64,000 nucleotides of DNA from Sphingomonadaceae bacterium (GTDB lineage: Bacteria > Pseudomonadota > Alphaproteobacteria > Sphingomonadales > Sphingomonadaceae): contig CANGJB010000001.1 of assembly GCA_947453945.1 (NCBI GenBank), positions 89,832 to 153,831 on the forward strand, in the 5' to 3' direction. Position numbers and translations under genes: made by a program. Positions 43,198-52,090 of the stretch are shown one piece after another (within the stretch, counting starts at the first letter, position 1; the number at the start of each line of letters is the position of its first letter). The notes under the pieces are model-generated. The model worked only from the letters and a program-made list of their open reading frames with translations. It made no database searches and had not been told where the DNA came from.

Positions 43198-44646
43198 TCA
43201 GTTCGTGACAGCCTGCTGGTAAAGCGGGTTGTCCTCGGCGTAGAAATTGCAGTGGAAGCCGCTCGGCACGCGAAAGGGGATCAGCACGCGGGCAATCGGC
43301 CCGGCAGCAATGTCCTTCGCGGCAAAGATCGCAAGCTCGCTGGTGCCGCTGTTCGCGGGGTGGACGAGCGTCATAGCATAGCCGTCCGCCTCGTCCGTGC
43401 TGCCAAGCCGCGGGGCGAAGACAAGTTCGCCCGCAGCCGCGCCCGCGCCGAAGTGCCAGATGTCTTCCTCGCCGGTCTGCGTGTCATAGCGCAGCACCGC
43501 GTCCATGCCTTCCACCCGGCCGTCGCGCGATTTGAGGTTGATGTTGGCGAAGCTGTGGCGGCTTTTGCGCGTCATCAGGCGGTCGTCGGGCCGGGGGAAC
43601 TGGATGTCGCGCCCGTTGAGGACTTCTTCCTTGATCCAGCTGGTGTTGCCTGTGGGGTCGATGGTCCAGCGGCGCAAGCTCTGCTGCGTATCGCCGTGCG
43701 TGCGCCGCACGCCGGTCTCGTCCGGGAACAGCGCGGTGCCGTTGGCGGCGGCGACATCGGCGATGATCTTGCCGTCCTCTTCCCACACGTTGAGCTCGTG
43801 GAACATGTGGCGCGGCTCGAACTCGAACCACTTGATTTGATCGGCCGTGCCCTCGCGCGGCATGACCGCGAACTTGGTCGGGCGGTCGTTGACCCACGCG
43901 GTCATCGGTCCGCCGGCGGCGAAGCGCTTGAGGTCGGTGTCGATGGGGATGAAGGGGAACACCGCCCAGTTTTCCGTCAGCAGGAACGTGTGCATCAGGC
44001 TGAAGTGCGGCATCGGGATGATCTCGGTCTTGCGGATCGTCCCGTCCGCCGCGACCACATCATAGCGCATCTCGGCGGGGCCCATCATGCCGTGGATGGC
44101 AGCGCCGGTGTTGATCATCTCGCGGGTCGCGTAATCGACCTTGGGATGGGCGGAGAAGCTGGAGGTGACAAGGCCGCCGTAGGTCTCCTCGTGCAGTGTA
44201 TCCAGCCCGCGCGGATCGAGCGCGACGGGCGGCGCGCCTTCCATCAGCGCCAGAAGCTGGCCGCCGTGCAGGATGATGTTGGTATTGCCCGTGTTGTAGC
44301 GTTTGCCCTGCACGCTGGGGTCGGATGTCATCGGATTGCCGAAGATACCGAAGAGGCGCCGCCCGGCGGCCTTCTCCAGCTCGAACTTCTCGGTCTTCAC
44401 CCAGCGGTTGCGCATCGAAACGCGCCCCTCCGCAAACTCGAACGCGAAGACCATGCCGTCGCCATCGAACCAGTGGTAGTCGCCCTCACGCGGCGGATAG
44501 AGCGGATCCGGGCCGTTGCGATAGAACATGCCGGCAAGGTCTTCGGGCAGCTTGCCCTCCACGATCAGATCGGGCGCATCGGCCTCGAACCGGATCGGCG
44601 CGTGGTGGCCTGAGAGGTAGGGGTGTTCGAAGAACGGCTCTGCCAT
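43198..44646 (-). CDS. Carotenoid cleavage dioxygenase-family (RPE65-like) non-haem oxygenase
   Basis: 482 residues from the ATG at 44646. The four iron-binding histidines expected for the family can be placed: His167 (SAHPKVD), His219 (SLMHTFLLTENW), His283 (FHELNVWEE) and His465 (GFHCNF). Members cleave C=C bonds in carotenoids, stilbenes or phenylpropenes with O2. Context is an acyl-CoA synthetase gene downstream and a divergent MDR/epoxide-hydrolase/P450 operon, so an alkene or isoprenoid-like substrate is plausible. Lignostilbene- or isoeugenol-type activity is an alternative. Confidence 0.92.
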   Translation of the reverse strand: MAEPFFEHPYLSGHHAPIRFEADAPDLIVEGKLPEDLAGMFYRNGPDPLYPPREGDYHWFDGDGMVFAFEFAEGRVSMRNRWVKTEKFELEKAAGRRLFGIFGNPMTSDPSVQGKRYNTGNTNIILHGGQLLALMEGAPPVALDPRGLDTLHEETYGGLVTSSFSAHPKVDYATREMINTGAAIHGMMGPAEMRYDVVAADGTIRKTEIIPMPHFSLMHTFLLTENWAVFPFIPIDTDLKRFAAGGPMTAWVNDRPTKFAVMPREGTADQIKWFEFEPRHMFHELNVWEEDGKIIADVAAANGTALFPDETGVRRTHGDTQQSLRRWTIDPTGNTSWIKEEVLNGRDIQFPRPDDRLMTRKSRHSFANINLKSRDGRVEGMDAVLRYDTQTGEEDIWHFGAGAAAGELVFAPRLGSTDEADGYAMTLVHPANSGTSELAIFAAKDIAAGPIARVLIPFRVPSGFHCNFYAEDNPLYQQAVTN

Positions 44647-44832
44647 GACCTGCAAGTCCTCATTGCCGCGCTGGGTGGCGGCCTCGGTGCAATGTGGGTG
44701 CGATGGGGCGGGCCTTCACCTCACAAAATGGGGAGTGCGGTCCTGGTAGACCGGCAAAAATGACAGTCGTCTTGATGGCGGCGAGGCCTAGGCTCTACTG
44801 TCCCGGGAACACCCCGTTCAGGAGCCTTGTTT

Positions 44833-45852
44833 GTGACCCAGAATCGCCGTTTCCTGCTGGTCCGCCGCCCCAATGGCGCGCCCGTGGCCGAAGACTTCAA
44901 CCTTGTCTCCGAACCGCTGCCCGAACTGGCGGACGGTCAGTTCCTGATCCGCAACCACTACGCCTCGCTTGATCCCGCCATGCGCGGCTGGATGGACGAT
45001 GCGCCCAGCTACATGCCGCCGATCCCGCTGGGGACCTCGGTGCGCGCCTCGACCGTGGGCGAAGTGGTGGCGAGCAAGACCGCAGACTTCCCGGTTGGGC
45101 AGTGGGTTTCGGGGCTCAATGCGATCGAGGAATACTCGGTCTCGCAGTCCGGCGGCTTCAGCGCAGCCATTGACCCCACTATCGTGCCTTCGCCGACGAA
45201 CTTCCTCTCGGTGCTCGGCGCCGTGGGGATGACCGCCTATTTCGGCTACCTTGAAGTGTGCAAGCCGCAGCCGGGCGATGTCGTGCTGGTCACGGGCGCT
45301 GCGGGCGCGGTGGGCTCGCTTGTCGGCCAGATCGCCAAGCTCAAGGGCGCCAGCAAAGTCATCGGCATCGCCGGCGGGCCGGAGAAGTGCAAGCGGCTGA
45401 TGGAGCGCTACGGCTTCGATGTCGCCATCGACTATCGCGGCAAGAGCGTGGACCAGCTTTCGGCCGAGATCGCCGCAGCCGCGCCCGATGGCGTCAACGT
45501 GATCTTCGAGAACGTCGGCGGTGATATTCTCGATGCCGGCCTCAACAACCTTGCGATGTATGCGCGCATCGGCCTGTGCGGCCTGATCAGTGAGTATAAC
45601 AACGCGGGCGAGAAAACCGGCGCGCGCAATGTGTGGCAGCTGATCGTCAAGCGTGCCTCGATCACCGGCCTTCTGGTGGCAGACTATGTGCCGCGCTTTG
45701 GCGAAGGCATCGCCGCGATGGCGGGCTGGGTCAGCGCAGGCAAGCTGGTGTTCGACGAACATGTCGATGAAGGCATCGATGAAGCCCTGCCGGCGTTCCT
45801 GCGGCTGTTCAGCGGCTCGAACGATGGCAAGATGATCCTGAAGCTGAGCTGA
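44833..45852 (+). CDS. MDR-superfamily NADPH-dependent enone reductase (zinc-free)
   Basis: 339 residues from the GTG at 44833, eight bases after AGGAG; a TTG two codons earlier is too close to that site. GroES-like part YASLDPAMRGWMDD, nucleotide motif TGAAGAVGSLVGQIAK, AGGPEKCKRLMERYG. It most resembles the paralogue at 18988. CCTAGGCT at 44787-44794 lies about 40 bases upstream. It heads the eight-gene operon 44833-52079. Confidence 0.91.
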   Translation: MTQNRRFLLVRRPNGAPVAEDFNLVSEPLPELADGQFLIRNHYASLDPAMRGWMDDAPSYMPPIPLGTSVRASTVGEVVASKTADFPVGQWVSGLNAIEEYSVSQSGGFSAAIDPTIVPSPTNFLSVLGAVGMTAYFGYLEVCKPQPGDVVLVTGAAGAVGSLVGQIAKLKGASKVIGIAGGPEKCKRLMERYGFDVAIDYRGKSVDQLSAEIAAAAPDGVNVIFENVGGDILDAGLNNLAMYARIGLCGLISEYNNAGEKTGARNVWQLIVKRASITGLLVADYVPRFGEGIAAMAGWVSAGKLVFDEHVDEGIDEALPAFLRLFSGSNDGKMILKLS

Positions 45853-45853
45853 C

Positions 45854-46639
45854 ATGGCACAGCGCTCGCTCCTCGTGCTCTCCGGCGGCCACCCTTACGA
45901 GGAGGAGCCCTTTGCTGCGTTCCTCGAAGGGCTCGGCGATTGGGACGTCACGCACTACGTCCATCCGGAGGCCGAGGCGCAAGTGGCGGCAGGCGCGGCG
46001 GATGCGGCGGACGCGGTGCTGTTCTACGACATGCCGGGCTACACTTTTGCTGATGGCACGGTGAAGACCGCGCCGCCGTCGGACGCGTTCAAGGCGGCGC
46101 TGGAGCGGCGCTTTGCCAGCGGGCGCGGGGCGGTGATGATGCACCACGCCATCGCCGGCTGGGCGGAATGGCCGCAGTGGAGCGAGTGGCTCGGCGGGCG
46201 GTTCCTCTATCAGCCGGGCACGGTGCGCGGAGAGGCAAAGCTCGATTCCGGCTATCGCCACGATGTGGACTACACCGCCGAACTGGTGGCGGAGCATCCC
46301 GTGCTGGAAGGCGTTCCGGCCACGTTTCCGGTCAACGACGAGCTGTATCTCGGCGAAGTGTTTGAGGCGGACGTGACCCCGCTGATCCGCGCGCAGCATG
46401 AATACGTGGCGGCAAACTTCTATTCCGCCGCCCATGCCGTGGCCGGGCGGATGTTCGACAATGCCGATTGGCCGCACCCGCCCGGCAGCAACCTTGTGGC
46501 CTGGACCAAACCCATCGGTCCCGCGCAGATCGTCTACTGCCAGTTCGGCGATGGGCCGCACACATATGCCAACCCCGCAGTCCGCCGCGTGATTACCAAT
46601 GCGCTGGAATGGACTTCGCAGCCAAGGAGCCAGCCATGA
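45854..46639 (+). CDS. ThuA-like protein (glutamine-amidotransferase-like fold), copy 1
   Basis: 261 residues. SGGHPYEEEPF at the N-terminus, GRGAVMMHHAIAGW near 97 and VNDELYLGEVF near 160 fit the ThuA-like family, whose enzymatic role is poorly defined. It starts one base after the MDR stop codon and overlaps the next gene by four bases. A second, diverged copy is at 50131 in the same operon. Its function could be hydrolase- or isomerase-like; nothing in the sequence proves either. Confidence 0.83.
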   Translation: MAQRSLLVLSGGHPYEEEPFAAFLEGLGDWDVTHYVHPEAEAQVAAGAADAADAVLFYDMPGYTFADGTVKTAPPSDAFKAALERRFASGRGAVMMHHAIAGWAEWPQWSEWLGGRFLYQPGTVRGEAKLDSGYRHDVDYTAELVAEHPVLEGVPATFPVNDELYLGEVFEADVTPLIRAQHEYVAANFYSAAHAVAGRMFDNADWPHPPGSNLVAWTKPIGPAQIVYCQFGDGPHTYANPAVRRVITNALEWTSQPRSQP

Positions 46640-47001
46640 GCCCGCAAGAAGTGGTCGAAGCGTTCATCGCTGCATGGAACAGGGGCGATGCGCCCGCCGC
46701 CTTCGGCATGATGGCCGATGACATCGTGTGGCATAATATCCCGATGGAGCCCGCCGTCGGCCTTGCCGGGGTTCAGGCGCTAATGGCGCAGTTCCCGCCC
46801 ATCGAGGGCACCGAATGGATCACGCACCACATCGCCGTCAGCGGCAACGTGGTGCTGACCGAGCGGACCGACAAGTTCCTCGTCGCCGGTCGCTGGCGCG
46901 CGATCCGCGTCTCGGGCACGTTCGAGATCAACGCCGAGGGCAAGGTCGCCAAGTGGCGCGACTATTTCGACATGGGCGAGTTCCAGCGGGAGTTCGCCTG
47001 A
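46636..47001 (+). CDS. Limonene-1,2-epoxide hydrolase family protein
   Basis: 121 residues, a one-domain epoxide hydrolase of the SnoaL-like superfamily. The catalytic Asp-Arg-Asp set of the family is recognisable: Arg77 and Asp79 in TERTDKF and Asp109 in WRDYFD. Of the two water-positioning residues of the Rhodococcus enzyme, Asn is kept (Asn34) but Tyr is replaced by Trp32 (VWHN). It should open an epoxide to a diol, presumably one formed by the P450 encoded downstream. Start overlaps the ThuA stop (ATGA). Confidence 0.88.
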   Translation: MSPQEVVEAFIAAWNRGDAPAAFGMMADDIVWHNIPMEPAVGLAGVQALMAQFPPIEGTEWITHHIAVSGNVVLTERTDKFLVAGRWRAIRVSGTFEINAEGKVAKWRDYFDMGEFQREFA

Positions 47002-47742
47002 ATGGAGATTGCCCGCGGAAAGGATCTCACCGGCCGCCGCGCGGTTGTCACCGGCGCGGCATCGGGCATGGGCGCGGCAGCGGCGGCGCGGCTGATGGCC
47101 GAAGGCGTAGCTGTGCTCGGCGTTGACCGGGTGGGCGAAGGGCTGGTCGGAACGCACACGCTGCTGGCTGATCTGGCTGACGGGGACTCCTTTGCCGCGA
47201 TTGCCGGGGCGGCGCAAAGCCTGCTCGGCGGGTGCGATATCCTCATCAACAATGCAGGCGTGTGTCCCACAGGTCCGTTTGCCGAAATGACCGAGGAGGC
47301 GTGGAATTCGGCGCTCGGCATCAACGTGACCGCCGTGATGAAGCTCACCCGTGCGCTGTTGCCGCTACTCTCGGCATCCGGCCGTGGGCGGGTGGTCAAT
47401 GTCGGCTCGATCATGTCGCGCTATGGTGATGCGGGCCTTGTAGCCTACACCACATCCAAGCACGCCATCCTTGGCCTCACTCGCGCGCTGGCGATGGAAC
47501 TCGGGCCGCAGGGGATCACCGTCAACTGCGTGCAGCCGGGCGCAATCGCCACGGGAATGACCAGAGGCCTGTTCGAGGATACGCCGGGCGCCAAGGACTA
47601 TTATGCCGGCCGTTCCGCGCTCGGGCGGGTCGGGCAGCCGGAAGATGTGGCCGATGTGATGGTGTTCCTGGCCACCGACGACGCGCGTTTCATCACCGGA
47701 CAAGGGATCATGGTGGACGGCGGGGTCATGGTCCACTCGTAA
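47002..47742 (+). CDS. Short-chain dehydrogenase/reductase (SDR)
   Basis: 246 residues. TGAASGMG near residue 18, NNAG near 89, catalytic YTTSK near 149, QPGAIATGM after it. It follows the epoxide hydrolase gene without a gap, so oxidation of the resulting diol to a hydroxyketone is a reasonable role (inference). Confidence 0.92.
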   Translation: MEIARGKDLTGRRAVVTGAASGMGAAAAARLMAEGVAVLGVDRVGEGLVGTHTLLADLADGDSFAAIAGAAQSLLGGCDILINNAGVCPTGPFAEMTEEAWNSALGINVTAVMKLTRALLPLLSASGRGRVVNVGSIMSRYGDAGLVAYTTSKHAILGLTRALAMELGPQGITVNCVQPGAIATGMTRGLFEDTPGAKDYYAGRSALGRVGQPEDVADVMVFLATDDARFITGQGIMVDGGVMVHS

Positions 47743-47826
47743 ACACCTGCCCCAGCGGGCAGACTAACCTAGCATTTTCGCGTGTGGCACGGGGTATTTG
47801 ACGGTGCCAAACCGAGGTAGAACCTG

Positions 47827-49080
47827 ATGGGGATCGCCATGAATGAAATGACCAGTCCCAAGAGCCTTCTCGATCCCGAAGTGATGCAGAACCCGTTTCC
47901 GCTCTACCAGTGGGCGCACGCCCATTCGCCGGTGGTCGTGCTGCCGGAAACCGGCACCAAAGTGGTGATGAGCTACGACATGTGTTCGGAAGCGGCGGGG
48001 CAGGCCGATCTCTTCTCGAACGATTTCAGCAGCGTGCTCTCGGGCGCGCTGGCAGAGGATCCGGAAGTGAGCGGGATCCTGGCGCAAGGCTGGCCGCAGA
48101 TGAACACGCTGCTGACTGCCGATCCGCCGGTGCACACGCGCTTCCGCAAGCTGGTCAATCTCGCGTTCTCGATGCCGCGCGTGAATGCGCTGGAAGCCGG
48201 GATCCGCGACAAGGTGAACGGGCTGATCGACGGGTTCGTCGAAAAGGGCGAGTGTGACTTCGTCACCGCGTTCAGCGTCGGCCTGCCGGTGCAGGTGATC
48301 TGCGAGCAGCTGGGCTTTTCGTCCGCCGAGCGCGCGGATGTGAAGCGCTGGTCCGATGCCTTTGCTGACCGGCTTGGCCACATGATCCCACGTGAGCGCG
48401 AGATCGAGTGCGCGCACGAAATCGTCGATTTCCAGCGCAAGCTGAAGGTCAAGATCGACGCGCGCCGTGAAAAGCCGACCGACGACCTGCTTTCGGATGT
48501 GGTCAATGCGCGGCTCGATGGCGAAACTCCGCTCAACGATGCCGAGATCCTCTCGATCGCGCAGCAACTGATGGTTGCGGGTAACGAGACGACGACTCAT
48601 TCGCTCGCCGGCGGTATCGTCCACCTGGCGCAGAACCCGGAGCAGCAGGCCAAAGTCCGCGCCAATCCGGCGCTCGTGGGCAACATGATCGAGGAAGTGC
48701 TGCGGCTCGATACGCCGACCGCCGGCATGTGGCGCGTTGTCATGCGCGATACCGAGCTTGGCGGCCATAGCTTCAAGGCCGGCGAAATGGTCATGCTGCG
48801 CTATGCGGCGGCCAACCGCGATCCGGCGAAGTATCCCGATCCGGACAAGTTCGATGTGGAGCGCACCAACGCGCGCACCCATCTTGCGTTCGGCAAGGGC
48901 ATCCACATGTGCGTGGGCAACATGCTGAGCCGCAAGGAAATGACCGTCGCTTTCACCGAGTTGCTCCGCCGGCTTGATGATATTCGCATCAAGGACGGTG
49001 CCGAACTCGTCGTCTCGCCCAACCTTCTTCTGCGCGGGTTCGTCTCTGTTCCCATCACGTACAAGAAAGCTGCCGCGTGA
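47827..49080 (+). CDS. Cytochrome P450
   Basis: 417 residues, the length of soluble bacterial class I P450s. Oxygen-binding helix motif VAGNETTTHS near 255, ExxR motif EEVLR near 289, and haem-binding FGKGIHMCVG with Cys362. It needs a ferredoxin and reductase that are not in this window. An 84-base gap with CCTAGCAT at 47768-47775 separates it from the SDR gene, so it may start a sub-operon. Likely role is hydroxylation or epoxidation of the pathway substrate. Confidence 0.95.
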   Translation: MGIAMNEMTSPKSLLDPEVMQNPFPLYQWAHAHSPVVVLPETGTKVVMSYDMCSEAAGQADLFSNDFSSVLSGALAEDPEVSGILAQGWPQMNTLLTADPPVHTRFRKLVNLAFSMPRVNALEAGIRDKVNGLIDGFVEKGECDFVTAFSVGLPVQVICEQLGFSSAERADVKRWSDAFADRLGHMIPREREIECAHEIVDFQRKLKVKIDARREKPTDDLLSDVVNARLDGETPLNDAEILSIAQQLMVAGNETTTHSLAGGIVHLAQNPEQQAKVRANPALVGNMIEEVLRLDTPTAGMWRVVMRDTELGGHSFKAGEMVMLRYAAANRDPAKYPDPDKFDVERTNARTHLAFGKGIHMCVGNMLSRKEMTVAFTELLRRLDDIRIKDGAELVVSPNLLLRGFVSVPITYKKAAA

Positions 49081-50108
49081 ACTTCGATCTCGACGAGAAC
49101 CAGGAGCTGTTCAAGGCGGCGGTCGAACGCTTCTGCCAGGGGCAGGATGTGGCAGCGCGGCGCGCGGCGCGGGCGCAGCCAGGCGGGATCGACCGCGCGC
49201 GCTGGCAGGAACTGGCCGAACTGGGGCTGATCGGCCTTGCCGCTGGTGAAGCGGATGGCGGCATGGATGGATCTCACGGCGATCTGGCCGTGGTGGCGCA
49301 GGCGCTGGGCCATGCACAGGCGGTGGAACCGTGGCTGGAATGCGGGTTCATTCCTGCACGGCTGCTGGCGGGGACGGACCAACTGGCTGGCGTGATTGCG
49401 GGCGAGACCGTGGCCGCGTTTGCCTTTGCCGAACCGGCACGACGTTTTGTGCTGGAAGCGCAGGGCGTGAAGGTTCGCGGCGGCAAGATTTCAGGCACAA
49501 AGCAATTCGTGCTGGGCGGCGGCGCGGCAGACATCTTCGTGGTGAGCGCTGAGGATGGCGGCAAGACCGGCCTCTATGTGGTCGATGCCAAGGCGGCGGA
49601 CGTCGAAGTGCGGCCCTATCCGGTGGCGGATGGCGGCGTCGCGGCGATCGTGACGTTCCACGATGCGGCGGCGGAAGGCCCGCTGGCGGCGGACCTCGGC
49701 GCCGTGATCGATGAGGCGCGGATGATGGCGGCGGCGGAGATGACCGGGATTGCCCAGCGCCTGTTTGCCGACACGCTGGAATATCTCAAGACGCGCGAAC
49801 AGTTCGGGCAGCCGCTCGGCCGGTTCCAGGTCCTCCAGCATCGCATGGTCGATGCCTATGCGCGGGTTGAGAGCATACAGTCCGCGATTCTTCGTGCGCT
49901 GCTGCAGCCCGCGGCGCCGATGGCGGCGATCAAGGCGCATGTCGCCGAAAACGCGATCTGGGTTGCGCATCAGGCGGTTCAGCTCCACGGCGGCATGGGC
50001 ATGAGCGACGAGTTGGGTGTGGGCCACGGGCTCAAGCGGATCGTACTTTTGTCCAAGTTGTTCGGCGATCCGGCGAGCGATATTCTGGATTACGCCCGCG
50101 CGGCGTGA
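49077..50108 (+). CDS. Acyl-CoA dehydrogenase family protein, short type
   Basis: 343 residues, shorter than the usual 380-400. Flavin-fold elements are visible (LGLIGLAAGEADGG, KISGTKQFVLGG, TREQFGQPLGRFQVLQHRM, HVAENAIWVAHQAVQLHGGMG). Such short members often pair with a full-length neighbour in alpha2beta2 dehydrogenases of steroid side-chain degradation; a 402-residue member is two genes downstream. The GTG start overlaps the P450 stop (GTGA). Confidence 0.9.
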   Translation: MNFDLDENQELFKAAVERFCQGQDVAARRAARAQPGGIDRARWQELAELGLIGLAAGEADGGMDGSHGDLAVVAQALGHAQAVEPWLECGFIPARLLAGTDQLAGVIAGETVAAFAFAEPARRFVLEAQGVKVRGGKISGTKQFVLGGGAADIFVVSAEDGGKTGLYVVDAKAADVEVRPYPVADGGVAAIVTFHDAAAEGPLAADLGAVIDEARMMAAAEMTGIAQRLFADTLEYLKTREQFGQPLGRFQVLQHRMVDAYARVESIQSAILRALLQPAAPMAAIKAHVAENAIWVAHQAVQLHGGMGMSDELGVGHGLKRIVLLSKLFGDPASDILDYARAA

Positions 50109-50130
50109 CGCGATTTTTGGAGTGCAGTGA

Positions 50131-50871
50131 ATGACCAAGCGGATCGATGCCCATTTCGTGGCCGCCGGCAAATACCACGATATAGACTTTGCCCGGCTCG
50201 AGGTGCTCAAGCTGCTGGCCGAGCATCCGGAGATCCGAACCACCGTCGCGATGGACTTTTCCAACACCGAACGGCTGGAGCAGTGCCAGTTTCTGGTGAC
50301 CTACACCTGCACCGTTCTGCCGACGCCCGAAGAGACGGTGAAGATCAAGGAATTCCTTGATCGCGGCGGGCGCTGGCTGGCGCTGCATGGCACCAATTCG
50401 ATTCTGAAGTTTGTTGAAGGCGGGGTCGATTGTCCGGAAGAGCGCGACGATCTGATGGAAGTCCTCGGCACCCAGTTCAAGGCGCATCCGCCCATTGGCA
50501 ATTTCCACGTCGAGGTCACCGACAAGACCCATCCGCTGACGCAGGGGCTGGAAGATTTCGACATCATTGATGAGCTCTACATCACCAAGCAGACCGCGCC
50601 GATCAAGATCCTGATGCAGACGCGCTTCGATGGTGAGGCAACCGGGTTTATCGAGGCAAAATATTCGAACGTCGTCGTGCCGATCCTCTACTTGCGTGAT
50701 CACGGCAAGGGCGGCGTGCTCTACAACACGCTCGGCCACTGCCGCAGCCATTTCGATGTGATCGAGCTCCTGCCCTTTTGGACACATCCCGAACGCTGCG
50801 GCTGGAACTATCCGGTTTATTACGAAACCCTCCGCCGCGGCATTCGCTGGGCCATGAGTGAGATAGCCTGA
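50131..50871 (+). CDS. ThuA-like protein, copy 2
   Basis: 246 residues. VTYTCTVLPTPEETVKIKEFL near 55-75, GGRWLALHGTNSI near 87, DELYITKQTAPIKI near 150 and TLGHCRSHFDV near 210, all fitting ThuA-like proteins. It is diverged from copy 1 at 45854. It is placed between two acyl-CoA dehydrogenase genes, with a 22-base gap before and a one-base overlap after, which suggests a role in the same step or complex. Confidence 0.83.
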   Translation: MTKRIDAHFVAAGKYHDIDFARLEVLKLLAEHPEIRTTVAMDFSNTERLEQCQFLVTYTCTVLPTPEETVKIKEFLDRGGRWLALHGTNSILKFVEGGVDCPEERDDLMEVLGTQFKAHPPIGNFHVEVTDKTHPLTQGLEDFDIIDELYITKQTAPIKILMQTRFDGEATGFIEAKYSNVVVPILYLRDHGKGGVLYNTLGHCRSHFDVIELLPFWTHPERCGWNYPVYYETLRRGIRWAMSEIA

Positions 50872-52079
50872 TGGATATGGATTTTGCCCCCGAGGACCTC
50901 GCCTTCCAGAAGGAAGTCCGCGCGTTCCTTGACGACAAGCTCAATGCCCGCCTGCGCGAAGGCGCGGCCAACACGCCGAGCGTGTTCACCGAGCCTGATA
51001 TCACCCGCGAATGGCAGGCGATCCTCGCTGAAAAGGGCTGGCTCGCCACCTCGTGGCCGGTGGAAGACGGCGGACCGGGCTGGACGCCGACGCAGAAGTA
51101 CATCTTCGAGAAGGAATGCGCGATTGCCGGTGCGCCTTCGCTGCCGATTCTGGGCCTGCGCCTGGTTGGCCCGGTAATCTGCCACTTCGGTACGCCCGAA
51201 CAGAAGGCGCGCTTTCTGCCGCGCATCATCTCGGGCGAAGACTACTGGTGCCAGGGCTATTCCGAGCCGGGCGCGGGGTCTGACCTTGCCGCGGTTAAAA
51301 CGCGCGCGGAGCGCATCGGCGACAAGTACGTGGTCAACGGCTCCAAGATCTGGACCACCCACGCGCACCACGCCAACTGGATCTTCGCGCTCGTGCGCAC
51401 CGATCCCAGCGTGCAGAAGCAGCGCGGCATCAGCTTCCTGCTCGTGCCCATGGAGCAGCCCGGCGTCACCGTTTCGCCGATCATCACGATGGCGAACGAT
51501 CACGAAGTCAACGCCACGTTCTTCGACAATGCCGAGACCCCGGCCGACAATCTGATCGGTGAGGAAGGCCAGGGCTGGACGATTGCCAAGTTCCTGCTCG
51601 AAAACGAGCGCGGCGGTTCCTGCGCAGCGCCGGCGCTGCTGGCGAAGCTCGACCGGATCGAACGCTGGGCCAAGGAAGAAGCTTCCGGCACCAACGGCAG
51701 CATGATCCATGATCCCAACATCTCGCAGCGGCTGGCCCGCCTGCGGTTGGAGGCGCAGGCCTTTGAGGTGACCGAACTGCGCATCCTCGCGGAACTCGCC
51801 AAGGGCCGCCCAGCCGGGCCGCAAACTTCGCTGGTAAAGCTCACCAGCTCGAACCTGCGGCAGGCGATCGACGAACTGGCGGTGGACCTGTTCGGCTATG
51901 AAGGTCTGCAGCTTCCGGTCACGCGTCCGCTCTATGGCAACGAGGCCCCCGAATTCGTCGGCAGCCGCGCCGCGCAGCTTTCAATGCCCGCGTATCTCAA
52001 CGGCCGTGCCTACACGATCTTCGGCGGTTCCGACGAAGTGCAGAAGACGATCATCGCCAAGCAAGTCCTCGGCCTCTGA
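50871..52079 (+). CDS. Acyl-CoA dehydrogenase
   Basis: 402 residues, full-length. CQGYSEPGAGSDLA (FAD/substrate loop) near 127-140, GSKIWTTHAHHANW near 158, and a C-terminal RAYTIFGGSDEVQKTIIAK. It probably desaturates a branched or cyclic acyl-CoA. It may form a heteromer with the short member at 49077. It ends the operon 44833-52079 and is followed by a hairpin. Confidence 0.93.
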   Translation: MDMDFAPEDLAFQKEVRAFLDDKLNARLREGAANTPSVFTEPDITREWQAILAEKGWLATSWPVEDGGPGWTPTQKYIFEKECAIAGAPSLPILGLRLVGPVICHFGTPEQKARFLPRIISGEDYWCQGYSEPGAGSDLAAVKTRAERIGDKYVVNGSKIWTTHAHHANWIFALVRTDPSVQKQRGISFLLVPMEQPGVTVSPIITMANDHEVNATFFDNAETPADNLIGEEGQGWTIAKFLLENERGGSCAAPALLAKLDRIERWAKEEASGTNGSMIHDPNISQRLARLRLEAQAFEVTELRILAELAKGRPAGPQTSLVKLTSSNLRQAIDELAVDLFGYEGLQLPVTRPLYGNEAPEFVGSRAAQLSMPAYLNGRAYTIFGGSDEVQKTIIAKQVLGL

Positions 52080-52090
52080 CCTGTTATTCT

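Noticed and set aside
43252..44613. Plus-strand open frame opposite the carotenoid-cleavage-type oxygenase
   Set aside because: The minus strand has four conserved iron histidines and a good start; the plus frame shows only low-complexity Arg/Gly/His-rich sequence.
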